From positions 1 through 42,405 of the forward strand of contig JAFZBF010000050.1 of assembly GCA_017561885.1 (NCBI GenBank): 42,405 nt of DNA. Direction: 5' to 3'. This document shows, piece after piece, positions 7,140 to 16,736 of the stretch. Every line of letters begins with the position of its first letter. The first letter of the stretch is position 1. The notes under the pieces were generated by a model that saw only the letters and a program-made list of their open reading frames with translations, was not told the DNA's origin and searched no databases. The translations under genes were made by a program, and so were the position numbers. This stretch comes from Bacteroidales bacterium. GTDB taxonomy: Bacteria; Bacteroidota; Bacteroidia; Bacteroidales; UBA932.

Positions 7140-9776
7140 ATGAAAAAACTGACATTAGTCCTGCTTGCACTGTCGATGCTGATGCTGGCATCCTGCAAGA
7201 ACAAAGCTTCAGGCAACTATGAGTACCCGTTCCAGAATCCGAATCTGTCTACGGAAAAGAGGGTTGACAACATCATCTCCCTCCTTACACCCGACGAGAA
7301 GATCGGCCTTATGATGAACGGATCCATCTCAGTGGAGCGCCTCGGCATTCCCGCTTACAACTGGTGGTCAGAGGCCTGCCACGGCATCTGCACCAGCGGT
7401 GCTACCGTTTTCCCCCAGGCAATCGGCCTTGCTGCGACCTTCGACCAGGATATGCAGTATGACATCTACACGATGGTTTCCGACGAAGCCCGCGCCCACT
7501 GGAACATCACCAACCACAACGTGATGGACAAGACCGAGGCTACCGGAGGCATCTGGAACCAGGGTCTTTCATTCTGGTGCCCTAACATCAACATCTTCCG
7601 TGATCCCCGCTGGGGACGCGGCCAGGAAACCTACGGCGAAGACCCGTACCTGACCGGTACTATGGGAAGCGCTACCGTAAGAGGTATGCAGGGCGACAAC
7701 AAGAAATATCTCAAGACCCACTCCTGCGCAAAGCACTATGCTGTTCACAGCGGTCCGGAATCAGGACGTCACAGAGACGACGTATATGTTTCCATGCGCG
7801 ACCTCTGGGAAACTTACCTCCCCGCTTTCAAGGAGCTCGTGACCGAGGCTGACGTACAGGAAGTGATGTGCGCATACAACCGCTACGAAGGCGAGCCCTG
7901 CTGCGGCAACGACAGGCTTCTCGTCGACATCCTCCGCAACAAGTGGCAATACAAGCATCTCGTGGTTTCTGACTGCGGCGCCATCAACAACTTCTACACG
8001 AAAGGACAGCACGAGACCCATCCCGACGCAGCGACCGCAAGTGTGGACGGCGTTCTTTCAGGCACCGACATCGAGTGCGGTACCAGCTACAAGTCACTCA
8101 AGACTGCGCTTGCAGACGGCCTGATCAAGGAAAGCGACCTTGACGTCAGCCTCCGCCGCATCTTCACCAGCCGCTTCGAACTCGGTCTTCACGACCCTGA
8201 GTCCATGGATCCCTGGGCAAACCTCGGAGCAGAGACAATGAGCAGCCCCGAGCATACCGCAATGGCACAGAGAGCTGCACGCGAGGCTATGGTCCTCCTC
8301 AAGAACGACGGTATCCTCCCGCTCTCCAAGAGCACCAAGACCATCGCTGTCGTAGGTCCCAACGCCGACAATGCCAGTATGCAGAACGGCAACTACAACG
8401 GAACTCCGACCCCTGAGAACACGCTCTCTATCCTCAACGCCATCCGCAAGGCCGTTCCGGGTGCAAACATCATCTATGAAAGGGGATGCGAACTTGCTGA
8501 TCCCTACCTGACCGTGAACCATCTGTCAGACCTCAACGGCGGCAAGGGCCTCCACGGCGAATACTTCAACAACACCACGATGTCCGGCGCTCCCGTGGCT
8601 GCAGTCGACTACACAAATGTCAACCTCCGCACATCAGGCGACTACCGCTTTGCAGAGGGCGTCGAGATGACCAACTTCTCTGCCCGCTACACCGGAACCT
8701 TCGTTGCAGACTTCACCGGCGACATGAACTACAGCATCCGCGGAAACGACACCTGGAAGCTTACTGTCAACGGCAGAACCATTGCCGAGCAGAAAGAGCC
8801 CACCACTATGCGTTTTGGCCGCGGAATGGTTCCGCAGACCTCATTCCCCGTAGTGAAGGGACGCACCTACACCGTAGCCGTCGACTATACCAAGGGCGAG
8901 ACCGGCACGGCATACTTCTCATTCAACCTCAGCGAGCGCAAGCTCCCTGACTACGACGAAATCGCTGCGAAGGTTGCAGACGCTGACGTTATCATAATGG
9001 TCGGCGGCCTCTCAGCCCAGCTCGAAGGCGAGGAGATGATGGTGACCTACGACGGCTTCTCAGGCGGTGACCGCACCAAGATCGAACTGCCCGAGCCTCA
9101 GGTCAAGCTCCTCAAGGCAATGCATTCAACCGGCAAGCCGGTCGTTTACGTGAACTGCACGGGCAGCGCAATCGGTTTTGCTGAGATCGAGAACCAGTAC
9201 AACGCCCTTCTCCAGGCCTGGTACGGCGGACAGGCAGCAGGTATCGCAGTTGCCGATATCCTCTTCGGCGACTACAATCCGGCAGGACGTCTTCCCGTCA
9301 CCTTCTATGCATCTACCAGCCAGCTTCCTGACTTCAGGGATTACAGTATGGAAAACAGGACCTACCGCTATTTCAGCGGCAAGCCCCTCTATGCTTTCGG
9401 ATATGGCCTGAGCTACACTACATTCGCTTATGGCGACGCCAAGCTGTCCAAGAAGTCTGTAAAGGCTGGCAAGGGTGTAGAGATCACCGTTCCCGTTACC
9501 AACACCGGCGCAAAGGACGGTGACGAAGTCATCCAGATTTATGTCAAGAGCCTCGACAATCCCGATGCTCCTATCAAGGCCCTCAAGGGATTCAAACGTG
9601 TGAACATCGCAGCCGGTCAGACCGCAAGCGTAAAGATCACCCTTGAACCCGATGCATTCGCATACTACAGCGCAGCGATCGACGAACTCGCGCCGAGAGC
9701 CGGCAAGTACCAGATTCTCTACGGAAGCTCGTCACGCGACGAAGACCTCAAGGCTCTGGATTTCCAGGTACTCTAA
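7140..9776 (+). CDS. Glycoside hydrolase family 3 lipoprotein, beta-xylosidase/beta-glucosidase type with PA14 domain
   Basis: An 878-residue exo-acting glycosidase. The lipobox LMLASC marks it as a lipoprotein. GH3 N-domain at about 30-330 includes RDPRWGRGQETYGEDPYLTG and the nucleophile motif VVSDCGAIN with D278. The GH3 C-domain (from about 385) contains AREAMVLLKNDGILPL and VVGPNADN. A PA14-like carbohydrate-binding insert (about 465-600) begins with GLHGEYFNN. A C-terminal fibronectin-III-like domain occupies about 780-870. The SDCGAI form of the nucleophile motif and the overall size are typical of beta-xylosidase or arabinofuranosidase-like members, but substrate cannot be fixed. No SusC/SusD genes are adjacent, so this is not a standard polysaccharide utilization locus. 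A strong terminator follows. Confidence 0.92.
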   Translation: MKKLTLVLLALSMLMLASCKNKASGNYEYPFQNPNLSTEKRVDNIISLLTPDEKIGLMMNGSISVERLGIPAYNWWSEACHGICTSGATVFPQAIGLAATFDQDMQYDIYTMVSDEARAHWNITNHNVMDKTEATGGIWNQGLSFWCPNINIFRDPRWGRGQETYGEDPYLTGTMGSATVRGMQGDNKKYLKTHSCAKHYAVHSGPESGRHRDDVYVSMRDLWETYLPAFKELVTEADVQEVMCAYNRYEGEPCCGNDRLLVDILRNKWQYKHLVVSDCGAINNFYTKGQHETHPDAATASVDGVLSGTDIECGTSYKSLKTALADGLIKESDLDVSLRRIFTSRFELGLHDPESMDPWANLGAETMSSPEHTAMAQRAAREAMVLLKNDGILPLSKSTKTIAVVGPNADNASMQNGNYNGTPTPENTLSILNAIRKAVPGANIIYERGCELADPYLTVNHLSDLNGGKGLHGEYFNNTTMSGAPVAAVDYTNVNLRTSGDYRFAEGVEMTNFSARYTGTFVADFTGDMNYSIRGNDTWKLTVNGRTIAEQKEPTTMRFGRGMVPQTSFPVVKGRTYTVAVDYTKGETGTAYFSFNLSERKLPDYDEIAAKVADADVIIMVGGLSAQLEGEEMMVTYDGFSGGDRTKIELPEPQVKLLKAMHSTGKPVVYVNCTGSAIGFAEIENQYNALLQAWYGGQAAGIAVADILFGDYNPAGRLPVTFYASTSQLPDFRDYSMENRTYRYFSGKPLYAFGYGLSYTTFAYGDAKLSKKSVKAGKGVEITVPVTNTGAKDGDEVIQIYVKSLDNPDAPIKALKGFKRVNIAAGQTASVKITLEPDAFAYYSAAIDELAPRAGKYQILYGSSSRDEDLKALDFQVL

Positions 9777-9793
9777 ATCTCGATTGATTATAA

Positions 9794-9835
9794 AATAATA
9801 AGGGCCGCTCCTTTTGGGATGCGGCCTTTATTATT
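9794..9835. terminator. Bidirectional intrinsic terminator between GH3 and cyclophilin genes
   Basis: A 15-bp stem: AATAATAAGGGCCGC (9794-9808) pairs with GCGGCCTTTATTATT (9821-9835) with a single G-T type mismatch and a 12-nt loop. A/T-rich tracts on both outer sides let it work for both convergent genes. Confidence 0.85.
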
Positions 9836-9896
9836 TAACCTAAAACTTAACCTATGAAAAACTTGACTTAGGATTAAGCAATAGGCGTGCCAAAAC

Positions 9897-10559
9897 TTAT
9901 TCTTTCACTTCCTTTATTGAAATAATTTTAACAGGCTCAAGCGGAAGATTGCGGTTATTTGTCTGAACAGAAGCAATTTTGTCGATTACGTCAAGACCTG
10001 AAATAGTTTCACCGAATATGGTGTACTCTCCGTCGAGATGCTTGCAGCCTTCCTCGCTCTGGACAAGATAGAACTGGGAGCCTGAAGAAGCCTTCTCGGG
10101 ATTGACGTTGTCTCCCCTGCGGGCAGCGGCAAGCGCACCTTTCTTGTGGGTTTTGCCGGGAACGATCTCAGCAGGGATGGTGTAGTTCGGGCCGCCGGTA
10201 CCATACTGGGCTTCCTTGCCTTCCTGCTTCGTGAACGGATCGCCGCCCTGGATCATGAAGTTGCGGATCACGCGGTGGAAAAGCATGCCGTCATAATAAC
10301 CGCTGCGCGCGAGTTTCACGAAATTGTCGCGGTGAAGGGGCGTCTCCTTATAGAGTTTTACGACAATGTCTCCCTTGGTTGTGGATATCTTGAAGACGGG
10401 TTCCTCGACGATCGGTTCGTTTGTCTCCGGGATTTCACCTTGTGAAAGGACCGGCTGGTCGACGTTGATATCTTTTTGCTGCGACTTGTTGCTGTTCTTG
10501 CAACCTGAGAATAAGAATGCCATAGTAACGATCAGTGATAGCGTGAGTACTTTTTTCAT
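9897..10559 (-). CDS. Cyclophilin-type peptidyl-prolyl cis-trans isomerase, lipoprotein
   Basis: A 220-residue periplasm-facing folding catalyst that isomerises X-Pro bonds. The N-terminus has a lipoprotein signal (LFSGCKN, C20), then a polar linker, then the cyclophilin fold from about residue 57: GDIVVKLYKETPLHRDNFVK, YYDGMLFHRVIRNFMIQGGD, the SGSQFYLV strand and HLDGEYTIFGETISGLDVID. Catalytic-site residues of the F-H-R-V and Q-G-G-D type are intact. It converges on the GH3 gene, with the terminator at 9794-9835 between them. Its own promoter is not clear; a weak TAAATTAG at 10582-10589 on the minus strand is the best candidate. Confidence 0.93.
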   Translation of the reverse strand: MKKVLTLSLIVTMAFLFSGCKNSNKSQQKDINVDQPVLSQGEIPETNEPIVEEPVFKISTTKGDIVVKLYKETPLHRDNFVKLARSGYYDGMLFHRVIRNFMIQGGDPFTKQEGKEAQYGTGGPNYTIPAEIVPGKTHKKGALAAARRGDNVNPEKASSGSQFYLVQSEEGCKHLDGEYTIFGETISGLDVIDKIASVQTNNRNLPLEPVKIISIKEVKE

Positions 10560-10601
10560 AATGTGTTGCTTATTTGGAGGGCTAATTTAGCCATTTTTCG
10601 C

Positions 10602-10609
10602 TATTTTTG
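10602..10609 (+). promoter_or_regulatory. -7 element of the flippase-dut-murF operon
   Basis: TATTTTTG matches TAnnTTTG and lies 21 bp before the ATG at 10631. It overlaps the in-frame TTG at 10607, which therefore cannot be the start codon if this promoter is used. Confidence 0.55.
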
Positions 10610-10630
10610 TCTAGAATTATTGCGACTCTG

Positions 10631-12133
10631 ATGGCAAACCCCCTGAAACAGCTGGCGAGCGAAACCGCCATATATGGCCTTAGCACCATACTGGCCCGTG
10701 TCGTAAACTTCATGCTGGTTCCCCTGTACACGGCGATACTCAGCCGCTCCGACTACGGTGTCGTCACAGAGTTCCTGTCATACATCGCCATCCTGCAGGT
10801 AGTCCTCGCCCTGGGTCTCGAGACGGGCTGTTTCCGCTACGCCACCATAAAGGAGATCAACAATTCCTCCAAGGTCTTCTCCACCGCTTTCTCCATAGTC
10901 TTCATCCTCTGCGCGGTATTCTACATCTGCGTTTCCGCATTCTCCGGCGGCATCTCGACAGCCCTGGGCTATGCAGAGAACGGACGGGTCATCAAATATG
11001 TCGGCCTCATACTGTGGATCGACACCATCACGGCCATCATTTTCGCCCGGCTGCGGTACGAGCACAAGGCCATAAAGTTCGCGATAATAAAGACCCTCAA
11101 GATCTTCACCGAGCTCGGCGTGAACCTGCTGCTGTACCTTCTCTTCCCGAAGTATGCGGCAGCCCATCCTGACAGCTGGATGCTCAACTTCGTGAGCGCC
11201 ACTCCGGACTACACCTACGCCATATTCGCCATCCTGGTGAGCTGCCTGGTCTGCCTGCTCATGCTGCTGCCGGAAATCCACAGACTGCATTTCCGTCTGG
11301 ACAAGGAACTGGCCAGGTCGCTTCTGCTCTATTCGCTTCCGCTGATGATAGCCGGCCTGCCCGGAGTGCTCAACGATTTCATGGACAGGATACTGATGCG
11401 CTTCCTGAATACCGACCCTGCCATATGGCGGGCTGACCTGGGAGTCTACCAGGCCGGCGTCAAGATAGCGGTGATAATGTCCCTCTTCGTGCAGATGTTC
11501 CGCTATGCCGCGGAGCCGTTCTTCTTCCAGAGGGAAAAGGACAAGGACAACAAAGCCCTGTACGCCCAGGTTATGAGCTATTTCGTGGCCTTCTGCATGT
11601 TCGGTTTCCTGGTGGTGACCCTCTATCTCGACGAGATCGGCCTCATCCTCGGAAAGAACTTCCGCGAAGGCCTGTCGATCACCCCCATAATGCTGATGGC
11701 CTATGTGCTGCTTGGAATGCAGTTCAACATAAGCATGTGGTACAAACTGAGCGGCAAGACGGGTTATGCAGTGTGGATCACCCTGGCCGGACTGGTCGTG
11801 ACTCTGGCCGTCAACTTCATCTTCATGCCCCGCTTCAGCTACTATGCCGCAGCCTGGGGGCACGTGGCAAGCTACGTCGTCATGATGGCCATATCATTAT
11901 GGCTTGGCAACAAATATTACCCCATCCCTTACAACTGGGTGCAGATCCTCATCTGCATCGGACTCGGCCTTGGCATCTACATCTGCTCGCTGTTCGTGCC
12001 GCAGCTGTCTCTCTGGCCGAAACTGGGAGTCCAGACCCTGCTCCTGCTCTGCTATATGGTGCCCGTAGCAGCAAGCATTCTTTATTACCGCCGCAGACTA
12101 TACGCCCGAAACCACGATACATATGAAAGTTAA
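10631..12133 (+). CDS. Polysaccharide/oligosaccharide flippase (MOP superfamily, Wzx-like)
   Basis: A 500-residue inner-membrane protein with about 14 hydrophobic segments. The start [20 protein letters not shown] resembles the N-terminus of polysaccharide biosynthesis flippases, and [20 protein letters not shown] is the typical first-loop motif of the family (L-x-x-x-DYG). Such proteins move lipid-linked glycans across the membrane. Start at ATG 10631 rather than TTG 10607, because the promoter overlaps the latter. It overlaps dut by 11 bp, so the two are translationally coupled or at least co-transcribed. A role in a housekeeping glycan rather than a variable capsule is suggested by its dut-murF neighbours; this is inference. 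Confidence 0.88.
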   Translation: MANPLKQLASETAIYGLSTILARVVNFMLVPLYTAILSRSDYGVVTEFLSYIAILQVVLALGLETGCFRYATIKEINNSSKVFSTAFSIVFILCAVFYICVSAFSGGISTALGYAENGRVIKYVGLILWIDTITAIIFARLRYEHKAIKFAIIKTLKIFTELGVNLLLYLLFPKYAAAHPDSWMLNFVSATPDYTYAIFAILVSCLVCLLMLLPEIHRLHFRLDKELARSLLLYSLPLMIAGLPGVLNDFMDRILMRFLNTDPAIWRADLGVYQAGVKIAVIMSLFVQMFRYAAEPFFFQREKDKDNKALYAQVMSYFVAFCMFGFLVVTLYLDEIGLILGKNFREGLSITPIMLMAYVLLGMQFNISMWYKLSGKTGYAVWITLAGLVVTLAVNFIFMPRFSYYAAAWGHVASYVVMMAISLWLGNKYYPIPYNWVQILICIGLGLGIYICSLFVPQLSLWPKLGVQTLLLLCYMVPVAASILYYRRRLYARNHDTYES

Positions 12134-12557
12134 GATCGTCAACAAATCGAAATACCCCTCTCCCGCCTATGCCACCCCCTATTCGGCCGGAGTGGACCTG
12201 AAAGCCAACATAACGGAACCTGTCACCCTCGGAATGCTGGAGCGCACGATGATTCCTACGGGACTGTTCATCCAGCTGCCGGAAGGATATGAGGCCCAGG
12301 TGCGCCCGAGAAGCGGCCTTGCGGCAAAGCACGGCCTGAGCGTCACAAACAGCCCCGGCACCATCGATGCCGACTACCGCGGCGAGATATGCGTGCTGCT
12401 CGTCAACCTTTCAAAGGATCCGTTCACAATCGAGCCCGGCGAGAGGATAGCGCAAATGGTTATTGCACGCCACGAACACGTGGAATGGGAAGAAGTCGAC
12501 CAGCTTGACGAAAGCAGCCGCGGTGCGGGCGGATTCGGCTCTACAGGCACTAAATAG
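12123..12557 (+). CDS. dut: dUTP diphosphatase
   Basis: A 144-residue trimeric dUTPase that hydrolyses dUTP to dUMP and pyrophosphate, keeping uracil out of DNA and supplying dUMP for dTMP synthesis. All five family motifs are visible in order: AGVDLKA (1), RPRSGLA (2), [10 protein letters not shown] (3, with the catalytic Asp), RIAQMV (4) and [10 protein letters not shown] (5, the C-terminal arm that closes on the substrate). Length is normal. It starts 11 bp inside the flippase gene and is followed after 3 bp by murF, forming a tight operon. Confidence 0.97.
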   Translation: MKVKIVNKSKYPSPAYATPYSAGVDLKANITEPVTLGMLERTMIPTGLFIQLPEGYEAQVRPRSGLAAKHGLSVTNSPGTIDADYRGEICVLLVNLSKDPFTIEPGERIAQMVIARHEHVEWEEVDQLDESSRGAGGFGSTGTK

Positions 12558-12560
12558 GAT

Positions 12561-13859
12561 ATGGAAGATCTATACGGCAAATATCTTGAATGCGGGGGCA
12601 AGGTCTGCACGGACACCCGCCGCATAGTCCCCGGATCCGTTTTCTTCGCCCTCAAGGGTGAAAACTTCGACGGCAACGACTTCGCCGGGGCCGCCCTTGA
12701 ACAGGGTGCCAGCTATGCAGTCGTCGAAAGGACCCCCGAAGATGCAGACAACCGTTTCATCAAAGTGCCCGACACCCTGCTGGCCCTCCAGCAGCTTGCC
12801 AGAGTGCACCGTATGCATTTCGAAATACCTGTTGTAGGCATCACGGGCACCAACGGCAAGACCACCACAAAGGAACTTGTCAACGCAGTCCTCAGCACGA
12901 AATACCGGACTCTCTGCACCAAGGGCAACCTCAACAACCATATCGGAGTTCCCCTCACCCTGCTCGGACTCGACAAAGAGCACGAGATCGCTATCGTCGA
13001 GATGGGAGCAAGCCATCCGGGCGAGATTGCCTCTTCAGTGTCGATGGCTCTTCCTACCTGCGGCCTCATCACCAATGTCGGCCGCGCACATCTGGAAGGC
13101 TTCGGTTCGTTCGAGGGTGTCAAAAGGACAAAGGGAGAACTCTATGACTTCCTGAACGCCACTGCAGGCACTGTTTTCTATAATGCCGACAGCAGCGACA
13201 TCTGCGGAATGGTGGACGCCCGCGACAGGCTTGTAAAGATTCCATATGGCGTCAGATATCAGGGAATCAAGATACTGCCCGCAGACGTAAAGGAGCCTTT
13301 CCTGAGAATCGGGCTGCCCGGCGGCCGCATTGTCCGCACACATCTCGTAGGCGGATACAATGCAGACAACGTGCTTGCCGCCCTCTGCGTGGCAAAGCAT
13401 TTCAATGTCGATGAAGATGCCGCAATCTCTGCAATCGAGGCTTATGTTCCTTCAAACAACCGCTCGCAGATGATGACCACGGCGGACAATACGCTGATTG
13501 TGGACGCATACAACGCCAACCACACCAGCATGCTCACCTCCCTCGACAATTTTGCTGCTACAGATTTCAAGGAGAAAGTCCTGATCCTGGGGGATATGTA
13601 CGAACTCGGAGAGTTCTCGCGGCAGGCCCATGCCGACGTGCTTCGCAAGGCCTGCGCCATCACTCAGGAGATCTTCCTGGTAGGCAGGGGCGAGTTCAAG
13701 GCAGCCGCAGCCGAAGTACCCGAGGCAGCCTGCGCACTGTTCTTTGACAGCTCTCAAGCACTGCGCGATTATCTGGGCGAGCACCCGCTCAAGGGCAAGA
13801 CTGTCCTGCTGAAAGGCTCGAACAGCAACAGGCTGTTTATTCTGCCCGAAATTCTTTGA
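12561..13859 (+). CDS. murF: UDP-N-acetylmuramoyl-tripeptide--D-alanyl-D-alanine ligase
   Basis: A 432-residue cytosolic Mur ligase that adds D-Ala-D-Ala to the UDP-MurNAc tripeptide. The N-terminal domain has CTDTRRIVPGSVFFALKGEN, the uracil-recognition part; the ATP P-loop GITGTNGKTTTKE is at about 93-105; EMGASHPGEIASSV and NVGRAHLEGFGS follow; the C-terminal domain carries VDAYNANHTSM and ILGDMYELG. The DxYNAN motif separates MurF from other Mur ligases. It lies 3 bp after dut and not in the mur/fts cluster, as is common in Bacteroidota. Its stop codon overlaps the -33 element of the next gene. Confidence 0.96.
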   Translation: MEDLYGKYLECGGKVCTDTRRIVPGSVFFALKGENFDGNDFAGAALEQGASYAVVERTPEDADNRFIKVPDTLLALQQLARVHRMHFEIPVVGITGTNGKTTTKELVNAVLSTKYRTLCTKGNLNNHIGVPLTLLGLDKEHEIAIVEMGASHPGEIASSVSMALPTCGLITNVGRAHLEGFGSFEGVKRTKGELYDFLNATAGTVFYNADSSDICGMVDARDRLVKIPYGVRYQGIKILPADVKEPFLRIGLPGGRIVRTHLVGGYNADNVLAALCVAKHFNVDEDAAISAIEAYVPSNNRSQMMTTADNTLIVDAYNANHTSMLTSLDNFAATDFKEKVLILGDMYELGEFSRQAHADVLRKACAITQEIFLVGRGEFKAAAAEVPEAACALFFDSSQALRDYLGEHPLKGKTVLLKGSNSNRLFILPEIL

Positions 13860-13883
13860 TTGCTCAAATTTCTTATAAATTTG
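13855..13883 (+). promoter_or_regulatory. Promoter of the GT2/YgjP pair
   Basis: -33 TTTG (13855-13858, overlapping the murF stop) and -7 TAAATTTG (13876-13883) are 17 bp apart. The -7 ends 9 bp before the ATG at 13893, so the leader would be only a few bases. Confidence 0.6.
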
Positions 13884-13892
13884 TATTCACCT

Positions 13893-14903
13893 ATGGATAC
13901 GGCGATAGTCATACTCAACTGGAACGGTCTTCATTTCATGAAGAAATACGTGCCCGTGCTGAAGGCCTGCACCCCCAGGGAGAACTTTTTCCTCGTGGTG
14001 GCTGACAACGGCTCGACGGACGGTTCCACAGAGTGGCTTAAAGCCGAGCATCCGGACGTGCAGCTGATTGAATTCGACCGCAATTACGGTTTCACTGAAG
14101 GATACAACAAGGCATTCAGGGAAATCGATGCAGACTATTACATCCTGCTGAATTCCGATGTGGAAGTTACTCCGGGCTGGGCCGAGACCCTCATCAACTT
14201 TATGGAAGACAATCCCGACGCGGGAATTTGCCAGCCTAAGATTCTTTCCGAGGCCGAACGCGACCGTTTCGAATACGCCGGTGCCGCGGGCGGTTTCATC
14301 GACCATTTCGGCTATCCCTTCTGCCGCGGCCGCATCCTGAGCAATATCGAGAAAGACCACGGACAGTATGACGAAGAGGAAGAGATTTTCTGGGCTACCG
14401 GCGCCTGCATGGTGGTCCGTTCTTCTCTCTATCACCACCTCGGAGGCCTTGACGAAGTGTTCTTCGCTCATATGGAGGAGATCGACTTCTGCTGGCGCGC
14501 CAAGCTGCTGGGATTCCAGGTGTGGGCCGTTCCCCAGGCTAAGGTTTACCACGTAGGAGGCGGCACCCTGCCGAACAATGCGCCCAGGAAGCTGTATTAC
14601 AACTATCGCAACAATCTGCTGATGCTCTACAAGAACCTGCCGGGCAACTTCCGCTGGAGAATCATAGCTTTCCGCAAGTTCCTGGACTTCTGCTCGGCGA
14701 TGGTATATCTCGTCACCTTCAGGTGGGAGGAATGCAAAGCTGTCTTCCAGGCCCACCACGACTACCGCAAACTCAAGAAAGTCGAAGACCGTTCCGTATT
14801 CTCTGAAGAGTTCAACGACATCGGCCACCTTCGCGGCAGCATCCTGCTCAAGTTCTTCCTCAGCGGAAAGAAACTTACCTTCGACCAGCTGAGATTCAAG
14901 TGA
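13893..14903 (+). CDS. Glycosyltransferase family 2
   Basis: A 336-residue inverting glycosyltransferase of the rhamnosyltransferase-like GT2 group. The nucleotide-binding start is MDTAIVILNWNGLHFMKKYV, followed by VVADNGSTDGSTEWL, the DxD-like LLNSDVEV (metal and sugar-nucleotide site), the acceptor-side FWATGACMVVRSSLY and HMEEIDFCWRAKLLGF with the E-D-x-x-W/R block. A C-terminal membrane-associated helical region follows (about 245-290). The start is set at 13893 because the promoter's -7 element (13876-13883) lies between the in-frame TTG at 13860 and this ATG. Sugar specificity is unknown. Its stop overlaps the GTG start of the next gene. Confidence 0.9.
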   Translation: MDTAIVILNWNGLHFMKKYVPVLKACTPRENFFLVVADNGSTDGSTEWLKAEHPDVQLIEFDRNYGFTEGYNKAFREIDADYYILLNSDVEVTPGWAETLINFMEDNPDAGICQPKILSEAERDRFEYAGAAGGFIDHFGYPFCRGRILSNIEKDHGQYDEEEEIFWATGACMVVRSSLYHHLGGLDEVFFAHMEEIDFCWRAKLLGFQVWAVPQAKVYHVGGGTLPNNAPRKLYYNYRNNLLMLYKNLPGNFRWRIIAFRKFLDFCSAMVYLVTFRWEECKAVFQAHHDYRKLKKVEDRSVFSEEFNDIGHLRGSILLKFFLSGKKLTFDQLRFK

Positions 14904-15310
14904 TAATCCGAATCTTTCCTCCGCTGCGCCGCATCACAAGAAGGCGCCGCCGCAAAGCCGTACCCGACGAGGCCCTTCGGGCGGAGGCCAAGGCGTGGCT
15001 CATTCCCAGGCTGGCCACACTGGCCGAAAAATACGGTTTCACCTACAATAAAGTTTTCATCAAGAACAACATATCCAACTGGGGCAGCTGCAGCACGAAA
15101 GGCAACATCAATCTCAATATGCAGCTGATGCGCCTTCCGGAAGAACTTCGGGATTACGTCATACTCCACGAACTGTGCCACCTGCGGCAGCTGAACCACG
15201 GGGCGGAATTCCACGCACTGCTCGACTCGCTGCTCGGAGGCAGGGAGAAGGAACTGCGCAGAGAACTGCGGAAATATCACATAGGGATCAACGGCGCCAG
15301 TGCCTCTTGA
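14900..15310 (+). CDS. YgjP-type (M48-like) zinc metallopeptidase domain protein
   Basis: A 136-residue protein with the zinc-protease motif HELCHLRQLNHGAEFHALL (HExxH plus a downstream ligand region) and the family-typical NNISNWGSCSTKGNINLNMQ. It corresponds to the C-terminal catalytic part of YgjP-like predicted metal-dependent hydrolases, which are usually 200-240 residues, so this is a short form. The start is GTG at 14900, overlapping the GT2 stop in a GTGA quartet, which implies translational coupling. The very basic N-terminus (RRITRRRRRK) has no family counterpart I know. The 3' end overlaps the convergent flippase gene by 23 bp. Substrate is unknown. Confidence 0.85.
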   Translation: MIIRIFPPLRRITRRRRRKAVPDEALRAEAKAWLIPRLATLAEKYGFTYNKVFIKNNISNWGSCSTKGNINLNMQLMRLPEELRDYVILHELCHLRQLNHGAEFHALLDSLLGGREKELRRELRKYHIGINGASAS

Positions 15311-16730
15311 TGAAAATCCTGGCCTCGCGGTAGATTGCCGAATCAAGTATCTTCAAGGCCACTATGTACACTGCGGCTACAACAATTATCTTCACGCACA
15401 GCAGGAGCAGTGCGTTGGATATGAACTTCGTGGCGAAGAAAGCGACTATCACCACAAGGAAGGCCAGACCGGCATAAGGGAGCACATCCTTCAGCAGCAT
15501 CAGGACTGTATATCCGAAGTGCCGTCCGCTGATAATATGCCAGGCTGCCAGAACTGCGAAATTGCATACTGCTATCGTAAGGGCGATCACGTTTATGCCA
15601 TATCTGTACACAACGAAAGCCATGACTATCTGAAGGGCTGCACCGAGTATGGTGATAAGCAGGTTCAAATCGGAACGCCCGTGAGCTATGTTCATCTGGG
15701 AATACATATTCGACAGGGACAGCGCGATGCAGCCGAGACTGCAAAGCTGCATCACCGGAACGCTAGGCATAAACTCCGGATTGATGACCTGAATGAGCTG
15801 AGGCGCTATGAAAGCCAGTCCAAGCATCGCCGGACATACCAGACACGAAGTCAGCCTCATAAACTTGCGGAACACCTTGAGACTCCGCTCGGGATCGTCA
15901 GAAAACCTGGCGATGGTGGGCTGGGCGACGCTGTTGACAGTGCCGGATATCATCGACTGGCCCATCACCGTCCATTTGTTGCCCTGCGAGTAGAAACCCA
16001 CCTCCCTTTCTGTATAGGCCCTGCCGAGCACTACCGAGAAGATATTGTTCTGCAGCTGGGTGACAAAAGAAGCGATGACAAGCTTGAAGCTGAATCCGAA
16101 CATTTCCCATACGGGACGGAAATTCACCTTTAAGCCGGGATGCCAGGGAACGACTATGATTCTCAGGAGCGACGCGATGAAACTCATCAGGACCGTATTG
16201 ACCACCAGAGCCCAATAGCCGTAGCCTTTTATGGCAAGGATGATGGCTGCGACGCCTGCGATGAGGCTGGATATTATCTCGATGGCGGCTTTCTCCCTCA
16301 CCATCAGGAAACGGAACAGATAGGCGTTGAAAGCCAGGGACACACCGTTGAACAGAAAGGCCAGGAACAGCACCCGCGAGATCTTCACCAGTTCCGGCTG
16401 GCTGTAGAAATCAGCTATGAGCGGTGCGCAGAACCACAGCACCACATACATCGCTATGCTGATGAGGTTGTTGAACCAAAATACGGCGTTGAAATCGTCG
16501 TGGCTGAATTCCTTGCGGTTGGCAAGAGCCGAGGTAAACCCTCCTTCCTGCAGCGTAGTGGCGATGCCGGTGAAGATGGCCAGCATTCCCACAAGGCCAT
16601 AGTCGCCCGGGGTCAGCCTGCTGAGCAGCACGATGCCTATCAGCGCACTGATGACCTGCTTCATACCGCTGTTGAAGCCGCCCCAGAAGAGCCCTTTGAT
16701 TGCCTTTGTCTTTAGTTCAAATCCGGCCAT
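15288..16730 (-). CDS. Lipopolysaccharide/oligosaccharide flippase (Wzx/WzxC-like)
   Basis: A 480-residue inner-membrane protein of the MOP superfamily with about 12-14 hydrophobic helices. The N-terminus ELKTKAIKGLFWGGFNSGMK and the LLSRLTPGDYGLVGMLAIFT loop match the WzxC/TuaB-type branch, as does FSFKLVIASFVTQLQNN. These proteins translocate undecaprenyl-linked glycans. It is not closely similar by eye to the first flippase of this window (10631-12133). It is monocistronic on the minus strand, divergent from two glycosyltransferase genes that may build its substrate. The -7 TAAATTTG ends 6 bp before the ATG. The 3' end overlaps the YgjP gene. Confidence 0.9.
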   Translation of the reverse strand: MAGFELKTKAIKGLFWGGFNSGMKQVISALIGIVLLSRLTPGDYGLVGMLAIFTGIATTLQEGGFTSALANRKEFSHDDFNAVFWFNNLISIAMYVVLWFCAPLIADFYSQPELVKISRVLFLAFLFNGVSLAFNAYLFRFLMVREKAAIEIISSLIAGVAAIILAIKGYGYWALVVNTVLMSFIASLLRIIVVPWHPGLKVNFRPVWEMFGFSFKLVIASFVTQLQNNIFSVVLGRAYTEREVGFYSQGNKWTVMGQSMISGTVNSVAQPTIARFSDDPERSLKVFRKFMRLTSCLVCPAMLGLAFIAPQLIQVINPEFMPSVPVMQLCSLGCIALSLSNMYSQMNIAHGRSDLNLLITILGAALQIVMAFVVYRYGINVIALTIAVCNFAVLAAWHIISGRHFGYTVLMLLKDVLPYAGLAFLVVIVAFFATKFISNALLLLCVKIIVVAAVYIVALKILDSAIYREARIFIKRHWRR

Positions 16731-16736
16731 AGATTA

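Noticed and set aside
5909..7216. 435-codon open frame antisense to the DUF1573 gene
   Set aside because: No recognisable domain, composition typical of a mirror frame, and the plus-strand gene has a clear signal peptide and DUF1573 motifs.
9854..9871. Five-codon reading frame after the GH3 terminator (ATG to TAG)
   Set aside because: Too short to support as a gene; no promoter, and it lies between convergent genes.
10778..11863. 361-codon open frame antisense to the flippase gene
   Set aside because: His/Glu-rich mirror frame of a membrane-protein gene; no domain and no promoter.
13887..14828. 313-codon open frame antisense to the GT2 gene
   Set aside because: Mirror frame; the plus-strand glycosyltransferase motifs are complete.
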